The notes below the pieces were generated by a model, which saw only the letters and a program-made list of their open reading frames with translations, was not told where the DNA came from and did no database searches. DNA of 64,000 bases from Nyssa sinensis (lineage: Eukaryota > Streptophyta > Magnoliopsida > Cornales > Nyssaceae): assembly GCA_008638375.1 (NCBI GenBank), contig VIRR01000579.1, positions 248,001 to 312,000 on the forward strand. Reading direction: 5' to 3'. This document shows, one piece after another, positions 1-13,500 of this stretch. The translations under genes were made by a program, and so were the position numbers. Every line of letters begins with the position of its first letter. Position 1 is the stretch's first letter.

Positions 1-1199
1 AAGTTAATTTATTTAACAATTTAAATAAATTAAATAAATATATACAACCGGCAGTATATGCCCACAAATATATCAAAGTCAATCACTCATTTCATCTCCA
101 TATCCATCTCTCTCTTTCTCTAAGGATTGATGCAGTTCAGATATTTCCTATTGTTGCAAAATCAAATAATTCACACCGTTTTCTAGTTTTTCCCAGCAGT
201 CGCACACTATTATGATTAAAACTTAATTCTATTAGAGATTTTAATTTCAAAAGAGTAAGACCCATACCTGATTTCAGATTGATCGAGTTGGTAGAGGAGA
301 AATTGAGAAAACTTAAACTGTAGTCTCTCAATCTTTGCTCTACTCCAAACGCTAGCAGCCAAGATCTGCTCCTTACGTCCAGGACTCCAGCTGCTTCCAT
401 CTACCCATTAAGGTCAGTCCCCAAGCTTCTGTTGAATCAACCCATTCAAATCAATCAACCACTGTGCTTCCGTCTCTCCTCCATCTCCACAAAATCCAAT
501 AACTTATGTTGCTGCTTCTCACCTTAATTTATCACATTAACCCCACTGTCCCTGACCTTTCCTCCAAAATCAAATCCTCCAACCTCAACTTCATCACGGA
601 AACTACATCTCTTCTAAACAATCCCTATTGCATTCACGACTATACTAATTTTCCTGCTGCTGGAATAACACCCAACTGAACCAACCCAGCCCTGTAACAG
701 CTGCATGTTCTACCTCGAGTCCATCACAGGAACTGCCTCCGTTCCTGCAATGGCCCTGCTGTACTCACGGCCTGTGCTTCCTCAAGCCGCAACTGCTACA
801 CTTGGTCTTGCGGCAGGAACTCCAAGTGTTGCAGGTTAACTCCAACACCTATAGCCCCCTATAACCGCACCATCTCTTTTTCCTGGAGGTATTTCACAAC
901 CCATCCTTATGGCCTTCCATTCTAAATTCATCACAGCAACCACTACACACACTGTTCAGCCGCATCAAAACCCCCTCTGCTCCAACGCTACACAAACATA
1001 CACACACCCACACAGATATACGTATATATATATATATGTATATTTATCCCCCAAAAATCTACCTCTGATTAGCTGTAGTATCAATCTCTCTCTACCTCTA
1101 GTTTCCCTTCGAAAAGGGTCTGACGATGGGTCCGATGAGAGAGCTGATCTGATCGGAACAATGGAAATCTGGGCAGGGGTCGGCCGTAACAACTGAACT

Positions 1200-1400
1200 C
1201 GGCATAGCCGATTCTATCACACTTGATTTCAAGGTTGATGGTTGAGTCGGTAATCGCAGAACATGGTTCGATCATCTCCCCCCAAAAAGGATATTGAACA
1301 CCTTGTATGCTTCCACAATCGTAGGGACGACTGAAGATGCTGGAGATGTTGCCAGAGGTGCCCGAGTCTCCGATCTTCATGGCGACACGCCAGGATTCCC
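1200..1400 (-). pseudogene. Possible fragment of a wall-associated/LRK10L receptor kinase galacturonan-binding domain
   Basis: On the minus strand the residues CGSIQGVQYPFWG (about 1280-1317) fit the N-terminal signature of the GUB_WAK_bind family, in which a CG-x-I motif is followed by YPFWGG, an Arg and a Cys. The frame breaks at a run of six G (plus-strand C at 1278-1283). The reading frame after the run gives GDDRTMFCDYRL, which also fits the family (Arg, then Cys). This looks like a one-base loss in a homopolymer. No kinase domain follows, and the fragment sits in repeat-derived sequence next to a CT-rich tract. Members of the family are extracellular domains of plant receptor kinases. 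A chance match is possible because only about 40 residues support the call. Confidence 0.4.
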
Positions 1401-1640
1401 AAACGCTCCCTCTCTCTCGGCTGCTCTCTCTCTTTTCTCTCTTTCTCTCTTTCTTTCCCTCTTTTCTTCTCTCTTTCACGCGACTTGCCCCTGTTTCCCA
1501 TTTCTATCTCTCTTTCGGTTTCCTGCGTATTGCCCCCCTTCTACCCGACTTTCTCTCCCTCTCTCTTTTTTCTCTATTCTTCTATACATGTCTAGAAGCT
1601 TCACGGTTTTGTCCCTTTTTTTTTTTTTATCAGCATAAGT
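1400..1640. repeat. CT-rich low-complexity tract
   Basis: Runs of TCTCTC, TTTCTC and CCCTCT dominate. Open reading frames here on both strands are Ser/Leu/Phe-rich or Lys/Arg/Glu-rich artefacts of this composition. Similar CT tracts recur inside the family A, B and C LTRs, for example at 9595-9615, 24240-24315 and 60627-60668. Confidence 0.75.
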
Positions 1641-2730
1641 AATTATTGATATTGGCTTCATTTATTCATCCCGGTACTCAAATGACTGGATTAATTATTT
1701 TTTGAGCCTATTTTATTTTATTTTATTTTTCCAAGTCTCTACAGGGTCGACCACCATGATTTCTTCTATCTGTTCGTTCACATAAAACCACCCGACCCTC
1801 CTCGATCTCCAATAGCCAGATGATCCCTAGTTTTATCAATACAAAGGCTGATATGATATCAATTCTCCTGAACTTCACAACATCTAAACCTGCCCAGTAG
1901 GTACCCCTATTCAACCCTTAGACCAACCCATCAGCCGTCCACCACGATTAGGAAGCATGAGTTGCCGCAAGACCCACTTGGATGCTTGGTCCACCATCCC
2001 CATTAGTCCTTGTGTCGGCCTCCATCCCTTTGGCCAACTGCATGTCCGTTGAAGCATTCAAATTTCTGTTCGTCCCTATCCCATAAGAAAACACCAGCTG
2101 ATTCCAACTCTCTCAATCCTCTCAATTCTTCTTCAGTTTTTCCTACAATTTTAGCAGCTTCTGCTGCACCATTTCTTTTTCCTTCACTATTGCCCCAATA
2201 ACATCCAACTGAACCAATCCAATTCAATCTAATACTGCCGCTACTCCTCCATAAATGACACAATTATATATGCACAATCCAATTCCTCAAAGGGTAAATA
2301 AATAAATAAACAAATAAAATCTCTCACTCTTTACCCCAGGTATATTTCCTACACATTCCTATATATACAAAATAATGGCAGGCGTCCATCTTTACCTTTT
2401 CTCATTCACCTTAGCTATTTTATCTTAATGCAATTCCTTTCCATTCATACTACATATTACCAAAGTTTTCCATTTTCATCTCCTTAAGCTTTCAAGTTTT
2501 TAATTTCATGCACTATCCAATGACAAAATTTAGAAAGATCAATACAAAATGCATTGTGACATAAAGACGTGCAACCTTACCTATAGATCCTTCACCTCTC
2601 CCTCAGCCAGGCGATGTGGAATGCATTACCCTCTCCCATTACCCCCTCCCCCGTAGGCTCAGCCTCACCGGCGGGCGTGCAGCGGCGTGCAGACATCTCC
2701 ACACTCCCTGCTAGGGTCTGGTGTTGATCT

Positions 2731-3525
2731 CATCTGTAACGACCCACTTCACATGGCACAACACATAATAAAATCCTCAAACCACGTTGACTCATCAATG
2801 CCAAAATTTTCAAATCCATTTAAGCATCAAGATCCACCTTAATAATTCAACACAATAACAAAAATAAAGAAAAATCCTTAATGTTCACAAGGGTACCTCA
2901 AAGTCTTTCACACACTTGCTGACCATCTAACTAATCTCAAATCAAGCCATGAAATCATCTAATAATTCACCACATTGGCATCGATATATCACCCGTATCT
3001 CAATGTAACTTAATAACCTATTATTCTCCCAAGGTTATTTTAACTCATCGGAGCCTACCAATAGTCTACCACATCAATATCCAAGCATTAGAATCCATCC
3101 CATAATATACCTACATATATATATATATATATATATATACATAGCAATAAGTACATAACCTGTTATTCAGGTGATTAGGTATACATCCAACCCTATAGAT
3201 ATCCAAGCTTATAACCCATCTCACTAACAACAAGAATATAGTCTACCCCTTAATTTCATTCGGTCTATTATATAGATATAAGCATCTAGTCCCAGTTCAT
3301 CAATGACTCAACATACCACACCTTGTATAACTTCACACCGTAAAGCAACAAGCACTCACCCAATCATGTAATCCAAACCAACCCAATCAACTTAAAGTCT
3401 AAACTTCCCCTAGTCCACACACTACACAATGTCTATAAAAACTTCCAAACTATGCATCGCGTCCCATTGTGTTCAACAACACCCCACGGTCTCTAGGTAT
3501 TCGAACCTATGCTCTGATACCACGT
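2731..3525 (-). mobile_element. Non-coding internal/leader part of an LTR retrotransposon next to its primer binding site
   Basis: This stretch lies directly inside the primer-binding-site end of the minus-strand LTR at 3526. It is therefore expected to be the 5' leader of that element, read on the minus strand. It contains no gag or pol reading frame, only short motifs such as ATCCAAGC and CCATCTCACTAAC and an AT microsatellite (about 3115-3140). The other end of the element was not found. The boundary near 2731 is where similarity to family B LTR sequence stops and is approximate. Confidence 0.45.
3511..3522 (-). promoter_or_regulatory. Primer binding site (initiator Met tRNA)
   Basis: The minus strand reads TGGTATCAGAGC, complementary to the 3' end of plant initiator methionine tRNA and the usual primer site of Ty3/gypsy and many Ty1/copia elements. 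Three bases separate it from the LTR end (TGACA on the minus strand). It fixes the orientation of the LTR that begins at 3526, and by similarity that of all related LTRs in the window. Confidence 0.88.
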
Positions 3526-4017
3526 TGTCACGCCCTGAATTCCCGCGAACCCGAGGCGCGAGTAACGAAATCGAAAGAAAATAAAATAAAGGTAAAGGAC
3601 AATCTAACAGGTTCAACTTAGCTTACATTCATTTTCATCAACATACATACAACATGTCATCTTGGGCTTAAGCCCGTACATCACAAAATGTACCCCAAGT
3701 GTCAAAATACTCTAAGTTCTTTCTTCCACTAAAACATCACCGAATCTCTTGCGTAGCGGGAGTGTCATCTGAAATGTTATCCCACGAATGGGTCATCTCA
3801 ACTGCTGGTACAATATAATGCTAATGCAAGAAACAAAATTAAGGGCATGGCATGTGCGAGTGTACAGTTATATCTACATGCACAATTATAACCTACATGC
3901 CATCCAATTCATCCATACAATGCATTAACAAGATTCATCACACATTCATGAATTCATTAATACAATGCAATAAAAATATGCGTGACACACCAGTGCAAAC
4001 TCCATGTCACACCCATG

Positions 4018-4323
4018 ACTCACTTTACGGACCTTCCCCGACGGCTTGAGTAACCAGTATGTCTCACTTTACGGACCTTCCCCGATGGCCTGAGTAACCA
4101 GTATGTCTCACTTTATGGATCTTCCCCGACGACCTGAGTAACCAGTATGTCTCATTTTACGGACCTTCCCCGACGGCCTGAGTAACCAGTATGTCTCACT
4201 TTACGGAGCTTCTCCGACGGCCTGAGTAACCAGTATGTCTCATTTTACTGACCTTCCCCAACGGCCTGAGTAACCAGTATTCTTACTTTACGGACCTTCC
4301 CCGACCGCCTGAGTAACCAGTAT
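4018..4323. repeat. 44-bp tandem repeat, about seven copies
   Basis: Units contain CTCACTTTACGGACCTTC and CCGACGGCCTGAGTAACC. Copies start near 4019, 4063, 4107 and so on with a few substitutions each. The related LTRs at 22030 and 44427 have only one diverged copy at the matching place, near 22480-22510 and 44880-44910, so the array expanded in this copy. Confidence 0.9.
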
Positions 4324-5439
4324 GCAAAACACCAAATGCTCAACTCACACCATGTTCTAAGGAATCACACTATGCCAATATGCTCTGATTCCACTATGCT
4401 ATAATGCAATATCAATAAGGCATCTTATCCACATATGAAGCATGCTTTAAACAATGTATTACACAATAACAGTCCAATCACAAAATCCCTCCATCAAGGG
4501 TACATGCATACATAGTTCACATAAACACATGCCTTAAGTTACACATTCCATAATCTCAACAATTTTCAAAAATATAATTCACACATTATGCTAACTCATG
4601 CGATATACACAGCCACAATCCACATTCTTCACCAACTTTCAAAAAGATAATAGGAAACACATAAGCATATAAGCAATCAAGCAGATATGGGAATCATCAA
4701 GTCAACATGGTAGTTATTCCTAAACTTAATTCTATTTCGTACTTAGCACAATATATCGTACCTGATGGGTTGGTCTCAACCCTAGGAGTCGTACTCGTAG
4801 CGTAGCGGAACTAACAGTCAGAATGCAGAAAGTCAGACCACCTTCTCTTTGCCTTTCAATGTTCCTAAAATCATGAAATACCACTCAGTTCAATTGCTAC
4901 TTAAATTATGCTATTCATCAAATTTTATGTTTTTGTTTCATGGGTTTCTATTCTACTAAGATAGATTCTACCATTGAGTCCGGAATTCTGAACAAAGTCG
5001 GTTTAGGCTTTCGCAAAATTCAGTTTGGACATTTGTACCAAAAAGGGTCAAAACGGTCATTTTGCACTTTTACGGGTCCTTACATCCCGAGACCTCTTCT
5101 CGTAAATCAGACTCCACGGTTGAGTCCGAAATTTTTGAAATAATAAAGTTTCACTATTCTTTTATTTTAATTGGGGTTCGTTTGACTGCGTTTTGACTCA
5201 GGGGCATTTTGGTAATTTTTAAGGGTTCTACGGGTCTTTTATTTTTTGGGACCTCGTCTCATGTCACAGACCTCACCATTGGTCTTAGGGGGTCCAAGAT
5301 AGTTAGAAAACATATATGACTTGTCTTATTTGGGTTCCGGGCCATTTCAACATAATTAAAATAATTTAATTAAATAAATTTAATTAATTAAAGCTATTAG
5401 GTATAATATATATTTATATAATTTGTGTTAAATGGACGG

Positions 5440-5542
5440 GCGCGTACGGGTGGTACTATGGCCGGGTGTCACCTCCCCTTCCAATACTTCCTGAGTTCGA
5501 ATCGCAGTAAGGTGTTGCTTTTGATTTAATCTAACCATGTTA

Positions 5543-5577
<35 letters not shown>

Positions 5578-5665
5578 GGGGTTTGGGTTAACATAGGTAT
5601 GCCCTGTCCAAGTGGTAAGGGCTTGGGTTCCCCACCTCACTGGTCCCGTGTTTGAAACCCCCCTA
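5440..5665 (+). promoter_or_regulatory. Two tRNA-like (A-box/B-box) cassettes in the family A LTR
   Basis: The second cassette (5599-5665) has an A-box-like CCTGTCCAAGTGGTAAGG and a B-box-like GTGTTTGAAACCC, followed by a T-run (5673-5680). The first (5440-5515) has GAGTTCGAATCGC as B-box-like core and a short T-run. An AT microsatellite separates them. Both lie on the strand opposite to LTR transcription. They resemble internal promoters of tRNA-derived SINEs. Transcription is not shown by sequence alone. Confidence 0.5.
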
Positions 5666-6512
5666 GCTCCCCTTTTTCTTTTCTCTTTCCTTTCCTTTTT
5701 ATTTCTTTTAAACCGGTTGGGCCCAAAACCAAACCAGGTCCAAAGCCCCTAAAACAAAACAAGGCCCAGCTCTTTTTAAAACCAAAACAAGCCCAAAGGC
5801 CCATTTAACCCAAACAGACCCAACTCGGCCCGTTGCACCCCCTGCATCCCCGACTCCCCGATCGACCTGCCGGCGTCTTCCCCGGCCACAGTCGCCGGAA
5901 CCGCGACCAACCCCTTTAGTCTTCTCCCTATTTTCACGTCAACTTCCTACTATTTTTACATCTAATCTCAACTATTTTCATACCAAATTAATCCTAGGAC
6001 CCTCAGGAATGTCTTAAACCTAGTTTCAGCCCCTAACAGCCCTACTCCCGTCACCCAGATCTGTTTTTCTGGCCATGCAAACCCAGGTTTCCGGCCAGCT
6101 GTTTCTCCCTATTTTGGTGGTTATTTCTCCATTGTTTTTGCTCTATTTTAACCCCAAATGTTTTCTGCATCTTAGATGATCAAACCTAGATTATTTAGAC
6201 CAAGTTTCCTACACATAAAATGTTAGAACCCGATCACCACCTAAACCTGCAACTCGCATTATCTCACTGATTTCTCGACCGTTTCACCCCATTCTTTTTG
6301 CATTATTTCCCATTTTCTATACCCCACAAGGCCCCATAATTAAAGCTAAGCAACATACTTAAAACTTGGAAAAGAAGAACTGAATATGGCTTACCAACTT
6401 TTCAGTTTCTCTCTCTGGTTGCAAGTTCCTTCTTCCTCTCTCGGTTCAAGCTTGGCTCAGGTTCCTCTCTAGTGCTCACCACTCCTTCACTCGGCCTCTC
6501 TCTCTCTCTCTC

Positions 6513-9447
6513 TGTCACATCCCGCACCCCACCCTACGCGGATGCTGAAGATGTGATGCCAGTTAGCCGCCTTGCCAGTCTCCGACCGACAATGCGACCA
6601 ACCAAAGGCAACCTTCTGAACCTTACGATGAATTACGTTCCAAATGTAGGGTCAGAACAACGAAAATTAAAACCTTTTTATCTCGGGAATACAACTCAAC
6701 TATATACCTCATAAGTATGTACCACAGAGCAAATCTATAATCAAACAGCTAATAACTCTAACCACAGAACACATCTATAACAGATATATAACACAGAGCA
6801 TATCAAATTCCTCTAGAGTACCATTACCATAAGCCATGTCCCTACACATCTATTACATATGAATAAAGTCATTTATATCATCACACTCACCTGAATAGTC
6901 AGAATCAATCTATTAGAACCCAAGTCTCCACATATTATTGCCATCAGATCCTCACTTGGGAATGTCTCTCAATCCCCTAGTGACATATCCTTGTGCTTTC
7001 TAATCTAATGGAGATGTATCCTGAAAAATGTTAAATAAATAGAATGAGCTTAAACAAGCTCAGTGAGTAACATAGGTTCCTGCCATGGGTTTCAAAACCA
7101 ATTCATATATATATATATATATATGCATGCTCAAATGTAACTCAGATAGAACAATGCAGCTCAAGTAGAACAGATACAACTCAAATAGAACGGATACAGC
7201 TCAAAGTGCCTGAACCTTCCCCAGGCGATGTGGGATGGCATTACTTCCCATCCACCCCCTCACATGGAGGGCCTCATATCGCACACCTCCGACTGAGGTC
7301 GGTATCAGAGCGGAACGGATGCAGCTCAAATAGAACGGATGCAGCTCAAAGTGCCTGAACCTTCCCCAAGCGATGTGGGATGGCATTACTTCCCATCCAC
7401 CCCCTCACATGGAGGGCCTCATATCGCACACCTCTGGTTGGGGTCGGTATCAGAGCGGAACAGATCAGATAGGATTGAGCGGATGCTGAGCTCTAGGCGT
7501 CCCACAGAGGCAGCCATCCATCCACTGATATATTCAATCCTGTAGTGGGCCCCAGATAAGACTCAACATGACAAACAGAATCAAAGCAGACTCCAAAGAA
7601 CAGGTAACAGAACAACAAACTTCAACAGAATCAACAGGATATATCAGAAGGCAGGATAGAACAAAACCATGCCACAAGTAATACAGATCAATAGGTATGC
7701 ATGAAAGCATATGCATTTAAAACAGTTCAGTGTATAAACAGTTCAGCATATAAAGCAGTTCAGTATACAAGTTTAGATAGTACAGAAAATATACACCAAG
7801 TCAGGAGTCCGAGTTACTCACCTGAATATATGTTTATCTCCCTTCACAAATGGTCTAATAATTTCCAGTTGAGGTTAATCTTCAGTCCATGGTTCGGCAG
7901 TTGAAGAAAATACACTGGCAGGTTGATCGAGTCGGCCAGCCATTTTAAATCCAGTTTCATCAGCTTCTTCAGCCTTTCTATGAAGAATCACCACCTCAAT
8001 CCCTCAATCTCGTCTTCCATTCGTTCTGTAATTTGCAAGTCAGTGAAGTCACCACCACAACAAAGTCCCAAAACAGAGAAAGATTGAGCATACTTGACAT
8101 ATTTCCAGTTTTGGCTTCACCTTAGAATTCACTTCAACATTAGTAATTCCCACCTTTTCACAATTCCCAGGTTCCATAATCCCATTTGAAAAATGAGAAT
8201 TCAAAGCTTCTTCTTCAGCTCCAAGCGTTGGCTTAGAATCCATGACCACCCGATGCCAACAAAGCTCTGCTCCAAAACCTTATTTATATCAGGGCTTTTA
8301 AATGAACGCCTGCTACCCAATCATCCTTGCCAAGTGTTCTGCCTAGAACCTTCAAGATTTCTCCTAATTTTCTGCTCAATAATCCATAACCGCTGCTCCA
8401 ACACGCTGTTGCTTCGTGCTCTCTTTACCCGGTCTCTATCCATCCAGGTCGGTCCCCAATTGCGCGGCAGGTGCTGCAATAGCAGTCCCGATTGCTGCTA
8501 CAATAGCAGCTTCAATTGTTGTAAGAAATTCAAAACCCGCCACTAGTTTTGATAGCAACCAGTGACTGTTGTTTGCAGTTTGCATGGGGCTAAATTAATG
8601 GAAAGCAGGTGAGGAGTTAGAGATATAGAACGAGTCATGGAAGCCTGAAACCAAAATCCTTCTCCCGAGCCTTGTCTCTGCCACTTCTGGTCTCTCAACA
8701 CCACAACACCACGACACCATAGCAGGTCTTGCTGTTTTCTTTTATTCGTTCTGAAATTTGCAAGCGAGTGGAGCCACCCACGCCAACGCATCTAAATTCA
8801 GTTCCTGCACCAAGGAAACTCCCACACTTGCCCTATTTGTTAGCAAAGCACATTGCCCAATCTGAACCTCATCGCATCGAACCCAATTTGCTAGCAATTT
8901 GCCTCCAATTTTCTATCAATTCAAACCCCAACCCAACACCAACACGCTACTGTTGAGAATTCTCCATTTCAGTAAATCCAACCTGAAATCCATACATTCT
9001 GCCACTGCTCTTCCTCACTGCGATAGCCTACCCTGCAACGCCACACAACTCCAAGCCGTATCAAAATCCCCTCTGCTCCAACAAACATACACAGATATAT
9101 ACATATGTATATTCCTCTCCATAAATTTCCCCCTGCCGCAACAGCATCAATACACCCGATTCAACCAACACTGTCACACACACCCATATTCATACCGACC
9201 TGCCGTAACAGGTGCAATCGCTGCTACAACAACAGCTCTACTTGCTGCCTTTCCTTCAACCACGACACCCATGCGCAATTCCAAACCATACCCCTGCCCC
9301 TGTTCTCAATTGGAAGCGGCAGAAACGGAGAAACCCGAACAGAATCCACCCTATTGCATCGAAATCACCCCTTGCGTCGCTACACATCTGCTGCACCGCC
9401 AAGAGATCCTGAAATTCTCTTTTCCCCCTTCCATTTTTTCTACAGAG

Positions 9448-9483
<36 letters not shown>

Positions 9484-9612
9484 CGGTGGGTGGCCTAGCC
9501 TAGAACTCTCCAGATCCCACCAGCATCACCGACTTCCACTTGCCTCTCTATGCTGCCTCTTTATCCAATTTTCCCTGCTTCCATCGGAAGCTTCTAGTCT
9601 CTCTCTCTCTTT

Positions 9613-9650
<38 letters not shown>

Positions 9651-10076
9651 TTTCCATATATTTCCATATATTTTATGTGTAGGTATTTTATTATATATTT
9701 CATGTTTTACCGTTTTTATATTTTATTTCATAAAATATCAATTTATGAAATAATAGTAAATTTGGCTTAAAGCCAAGACTCGGCATCATAATTATTTATT
9801 TTGCCAATATTGGGTGCCCATTCATATTTTATTTTCGTATTATTTTATAATTATTTTTCGCATCCATTTATTAATCTAAGCACTCTGTTGACTAAATCAT
9901 CTATTTCCCGAGCCTATATTATTCTTAATGGTCTAGATTAATTTTCATACTTTCTAATAATTAATTCATTAATGGCTCACTATATTTGAGCTATTTTAAT
10001 TTCTTAACGTCAGATAATGTATTTTACTTAAATCGGGGGTGTAGTTTGGGTCATGTCGGATTTTTGGGGTATTACA
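6513..10076 (-). mobile_element. Family B solo LTR nested in the family A LTR
   Basis: The plus strand begins TGTCACATCCCGCACCCC and ends GGGGTATTACA. CTCTC flanks both sides (6508-6512 and 10077-10081), as expected for a 5-bp TSD, although the target is a CT repeat so this match is weaker evidence. Length is 3564 bp. It shares its edge with the LTR at 49217 (CCACCCTACGCGGATG, then CCAACCAAAGGCAA). It contains a duplicated unit of about 145 bp, several Ala/Ser-like non-coding stretches and AT/TG microsatellites (9445-9482, 9617-9648). No credible protein is encoded. Confidence 0.85.
7190..7480. repeat. Tandem duplication of about 145 bp with CCCACATCG motif
   Basis: Two copies of a unit beginning CAGCTCAAAGTGCCTGAACC start at about 7197 and 7342. 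Each holds CCAGGCGATGTGGGATGG or its near match. Read on the minus strand this is the CCCACATCGC motif often seen in plant LTRs. A diverged relative is at 2600-2735. Confidence 0.85.
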
Positions 10077-10569
10077 CTCTCTCTCTATCAGATTTTTGAT
10101 TTTTGTTCTTTCTCATTGCCCAACGGTTACACACTCATATACGCTCAAGGATGCACACCCTCTCACGCTACCTCCCTGCAATAGCCTCACTGTCTCTGAC
10201 TCTCCTTCTGTTCAAGCCACCCTATTTTCTCACAAGGCAGCTTTGCATTAAATGCAAAGTTGAACTTGTGTCATATATAATTATATATATATATATATAT
10301 GTATTTTATATATTATACTACCCATGCCTGCTTCCACACACTCACAGCCGAACACACACCCATACACACAACAATACACATACATATATATATATATATA
10401 TTCCTAATTGCATGTACATGTATATAATATATAATATCATACATATATGCACACATACAATACATTCACACATATATGCACACATACACACATTTGAATT
10501 AATTAATAATAATAATAATAATAATTAAAAAAAAATTTCATTCCAAAAAAAGAATTTCAGGTCATTACA

Positions 10570-13500
10570 GAAGATGAACAAGAACTTGATGATTAAAATG
10601 CTGCTGTTGCTGCTGATGATGATGATGACAAGGACAATCTCATTGAACCAAAAGATGTTGAATCACAGGACAAACAAGAATAATTTGAACAAGCACTTGT
10701 TACCTAACAACAACAGCACCAAGAAGAAACAAAATTTGGAACTAGTTGAGATTGTCAAAGAGAAAGATGAACAGAATCTCACGCCCCAAATTTTCATAAA
10801 TCCAGAGTGGATTTATAACTAGAAAAATAACTAAATAAATTTAAAACATCCTTTAATTCTCAGCGAAAAAATTCATTATTCCATACTCTAAGGTCATTAA
10901 CCAACATTAAAAAAAAAATTAAAAATCATTTAAATCCATTCTGAAAACTTTGTTTAGGCCTTTATACCTTTCGTGGTCAATTCACCCAAACATAATTGGA
11001 GTCTCAAAGTACAAATATTTTTAAACAAAATTACTCGTCGAGACAATTAATTTAGACTTTTGAATCACTCAATTCAGATTTAAAATGAATTTATATGAAA
11101 ATTGAAAATTTTGAACAAAAAAAAAAAATTCGGATGAACAGTAATCTGGAAACCAGTAACTAAAAGTGAATAGTAACATTAAAAGTTACTGTTCACCTGG
11201 AGTAAAAATTCAACTTCAAAAAAAATGATGCGCCGAACCCTTTGATTCAAATCAATTTTTCTCTCAATCTACAGATCCAAATGTAATGAAATCTGTGCCC
11301 AAATCTTCCTTATTGAGTTTAGTTTCTATACCATTTTGAATTGCTCAAAAATTCTATGTAGAACTCAAGTTATGATGAAAACACTACCCATAGGTCAGAT
11401 TTTGCACACTTGAAGCAAAATCAATATAACTTTTTCATTTTAAAAGCTATCAAAGTCCATGATATATAAAAAGAAAGCTAAGAGGTAGACCTATCTAGAA
11501 ATATAAGGTACTTTAATTTATTCAAAAGGACCAAAGAGTTATAGTCTCACAAAGTGGGCTGATCTGTAGAAATAATTCTGCAGAATCAAAATTAAGGCAT
11601 GTTGTATGCCGTTTGACATTCCTTCTAATTCTTCAAGCTATTTAACCCCAAATTTTTAACCATTTCTCCCACTCATTCATGGGCATTTTACACATCTAAT
11701 GGCTCTTTTTAACTCACAAAATTTTGAAATGGTCTCCTTTGTTTTCTAAGCATTTTTAACCTAATATTTTACAATAATTTATCTATACAAGGATATTCAC
11801 AAACCACCCTCAATCGATGGCCACAAATTTATTGAAATTGAACATACATCATTTAAATATACAATCTATCATACATACACATGTACTTGAATTTCACAAC
11901 ATCACTATCTCATGCTCATGCTCATTACAATATATAGGGCCTTGCCCATTGTTTTCATAATATATAAGGTGTGTATAAATAAACACACATGGTTTCAGGG
12001 CTTACGCCCTTATACAACTCAAAATTTATGCCCCAAGGGCCAAATCTTCTTTATGGTCCATTTTTCTTCCTTTCTTCAAGACTTCAACAAGTGTCAAGTA
12101 CCTAGAGCCTCATCTGAAATATGATATCTCACGAAAGGTCAGCTCAACTGCTGGTATGATATAATACTAATGCAAGGAACAAAATTAAGGTATGGCATGT
12201 GCAAGTGTACATTTATAATCTACATGCCTTCCAATTTATTAACATAATGCAAAGGCAATATGCGTGACACACCTATGCAAACTCTATGTCACATTCATGT
12301 CTCGCTTCACTGTCCGTCCCCGTTGGACTCGAGTACCAATGGCCAATTTTGGGTTTTTCACCACAGGATCTACACCCTCATAATGCATAGCACCAAAGTG
12401 CTCAACTCACGCCATGTTTCCAAGGATTCACTCTATGCCAACATGCCTTGATTTTTCTATGCAATTCCAATGAAGTATTTCATCAAACACATGGTATATG
12501 CCTTAAAAAATGTAATGTACTTAAAGCAACTTTAACTTTTATATCACAAAACTTTGTCTACATGCACCTAACATGTAATTCAATCAGTTTCACATATAAA
12601 CACATTACACATTATACATTCACAACCTTAATAATTTCTCAAATATCATAAAATACATAAAGTACCAACACATGGAATAAATCATAACTCTCAAACCCAA
12701 AAAGTTTCTCTATATGAACATAAGTTAGAATACAATGAATCAAACATATAAATAAGTTACATGTTCCTCACTTTGACAAATTCTCAAAGAACACATAGGT
12801 ACACAAGCTACCAACTCTAGGTTTTCAAAGCAACTACCAACTAAATGATTTTTTAACAGCAAGTAAACATATAAATCATTCAATCAACATATAAAACACT
12901 CCTAAACTTAACCCTATTCCTTACTTAGCAAAATATCACACCTAAAAGGGTTTTTCTCAACCCTAGAAAGTTATATTCGCTGTGTAGCCAAACCAATTGG
13001 TGAGAATGTAGCCCTTGACGAGAGGAACAACTTCCTAGAAGGAAGTATTGTGAGAATCCTAGCCTAGGGATATGTTTTGGTGGCTTGAAGCTTGGAAAAC
13101 CCTAGGTTTCTTTCACTTTTCTCTCCACGCATGACTGTTGCTGCTTCTCCAGACCATTTCTGTGATTTCTTTACACTAAATGCTGTATTTATAGTCAAGG
13201 GGCTAAGGGGGCAAAATGACCTTTTTGGCCTTAATGAACCGGGACCCTATTACACTACAACCCATCCCGAAACGCCTTAAGTTGACATTTTGCTTTAACC
13301 AAAGTTCTTAAAATTATTTTAAATGGAAAGTTTCAAAAAAAATTATTTTCTCCCGTGGCCAGGTCACCCGAGATGTCCTTTTAGTCCAATTTTTGAAACT
13401 ATCTCGATTGGTCTCGAATTTTCACAAGAGGTTTATTTTAACATTCTAAACATGTTTCTCTTCTATGGCATACTCAAATTATGTTCTAAACATGACCTAT

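Larger units (their letters stand above)
1..2730. repeat. Decayed family-B-like LTR sequence
   Basis: No intact gene is visible. The block around 955-1040 (CCGCATCAAAACCCC, CTCTGCTCCAAC, then an AT microsatellite) matches 9055-9110 of the family B LTR at 6513-10076. The block at 2605-2640 (CAGGCGATGTGG) matches 7220-7240 of the same LTR. These two matches occur here in the opposite order from the reference LTR, so at least two copies or a rearranged copy must be present. A CT-rich low-complexity tract fills about 1400-1640. No clean LTR ends or target-site duplications were found, so boundaries are uncertain. Confidence 0.5.
3526..10569 (-). mobile_element. Family A LTR (5' LTR of a minus-strand gypsy-like element), interrupted by a family B LTR
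   Basis: The plus strand starts TGTCACGCCCTGAATTCC directly after a primer binding site and ends GGTCATTACA. Removing the nested LTR at 6513-10076 and one TSD copy leaves about 3.5 kb, the usual size for this family here. Contents from the canonical 3' end: palindrome GGGCTTAAGCCC (3664-3675), a 44-bp tandem array (4018-4323), the core block with GGGGCATTTTGGTAATTT (about 5205), two tRNA-like cassettes, and a T/A-rich canonical start. The five bases outside each end (CACGT and GAAGA) do not match, which fits its being one LTR of a longer element. The bases after 10569 belong to a broken Ulp1-like gene, so the element probably inserted there. Confidence 0.75.

Noticed and set aside
2725..2745. 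TGTAACGACCC as a plus-strand LTR start
   Set aside because: What follows does not match any LTR start in the window, and no partner end or TSD was found.
4018..4323. Regular repeats that might suggest a CRISPR array
   Set aside because: Units are contiguous without unique spacers, and the genome is plant nuclear.
7295..7460. GGTATCAGAGC on the plus strand, resembling a primer binding site, twice
   Set aside because: It lacks the first T, has no LTR end next to it, and lies in a duplicated unit inside an LTR.
8899..9503. Long open frames on the plus strand
   Set aside because: They are within the family B solo LTR, end in microsatellites and have no recognisable domain.
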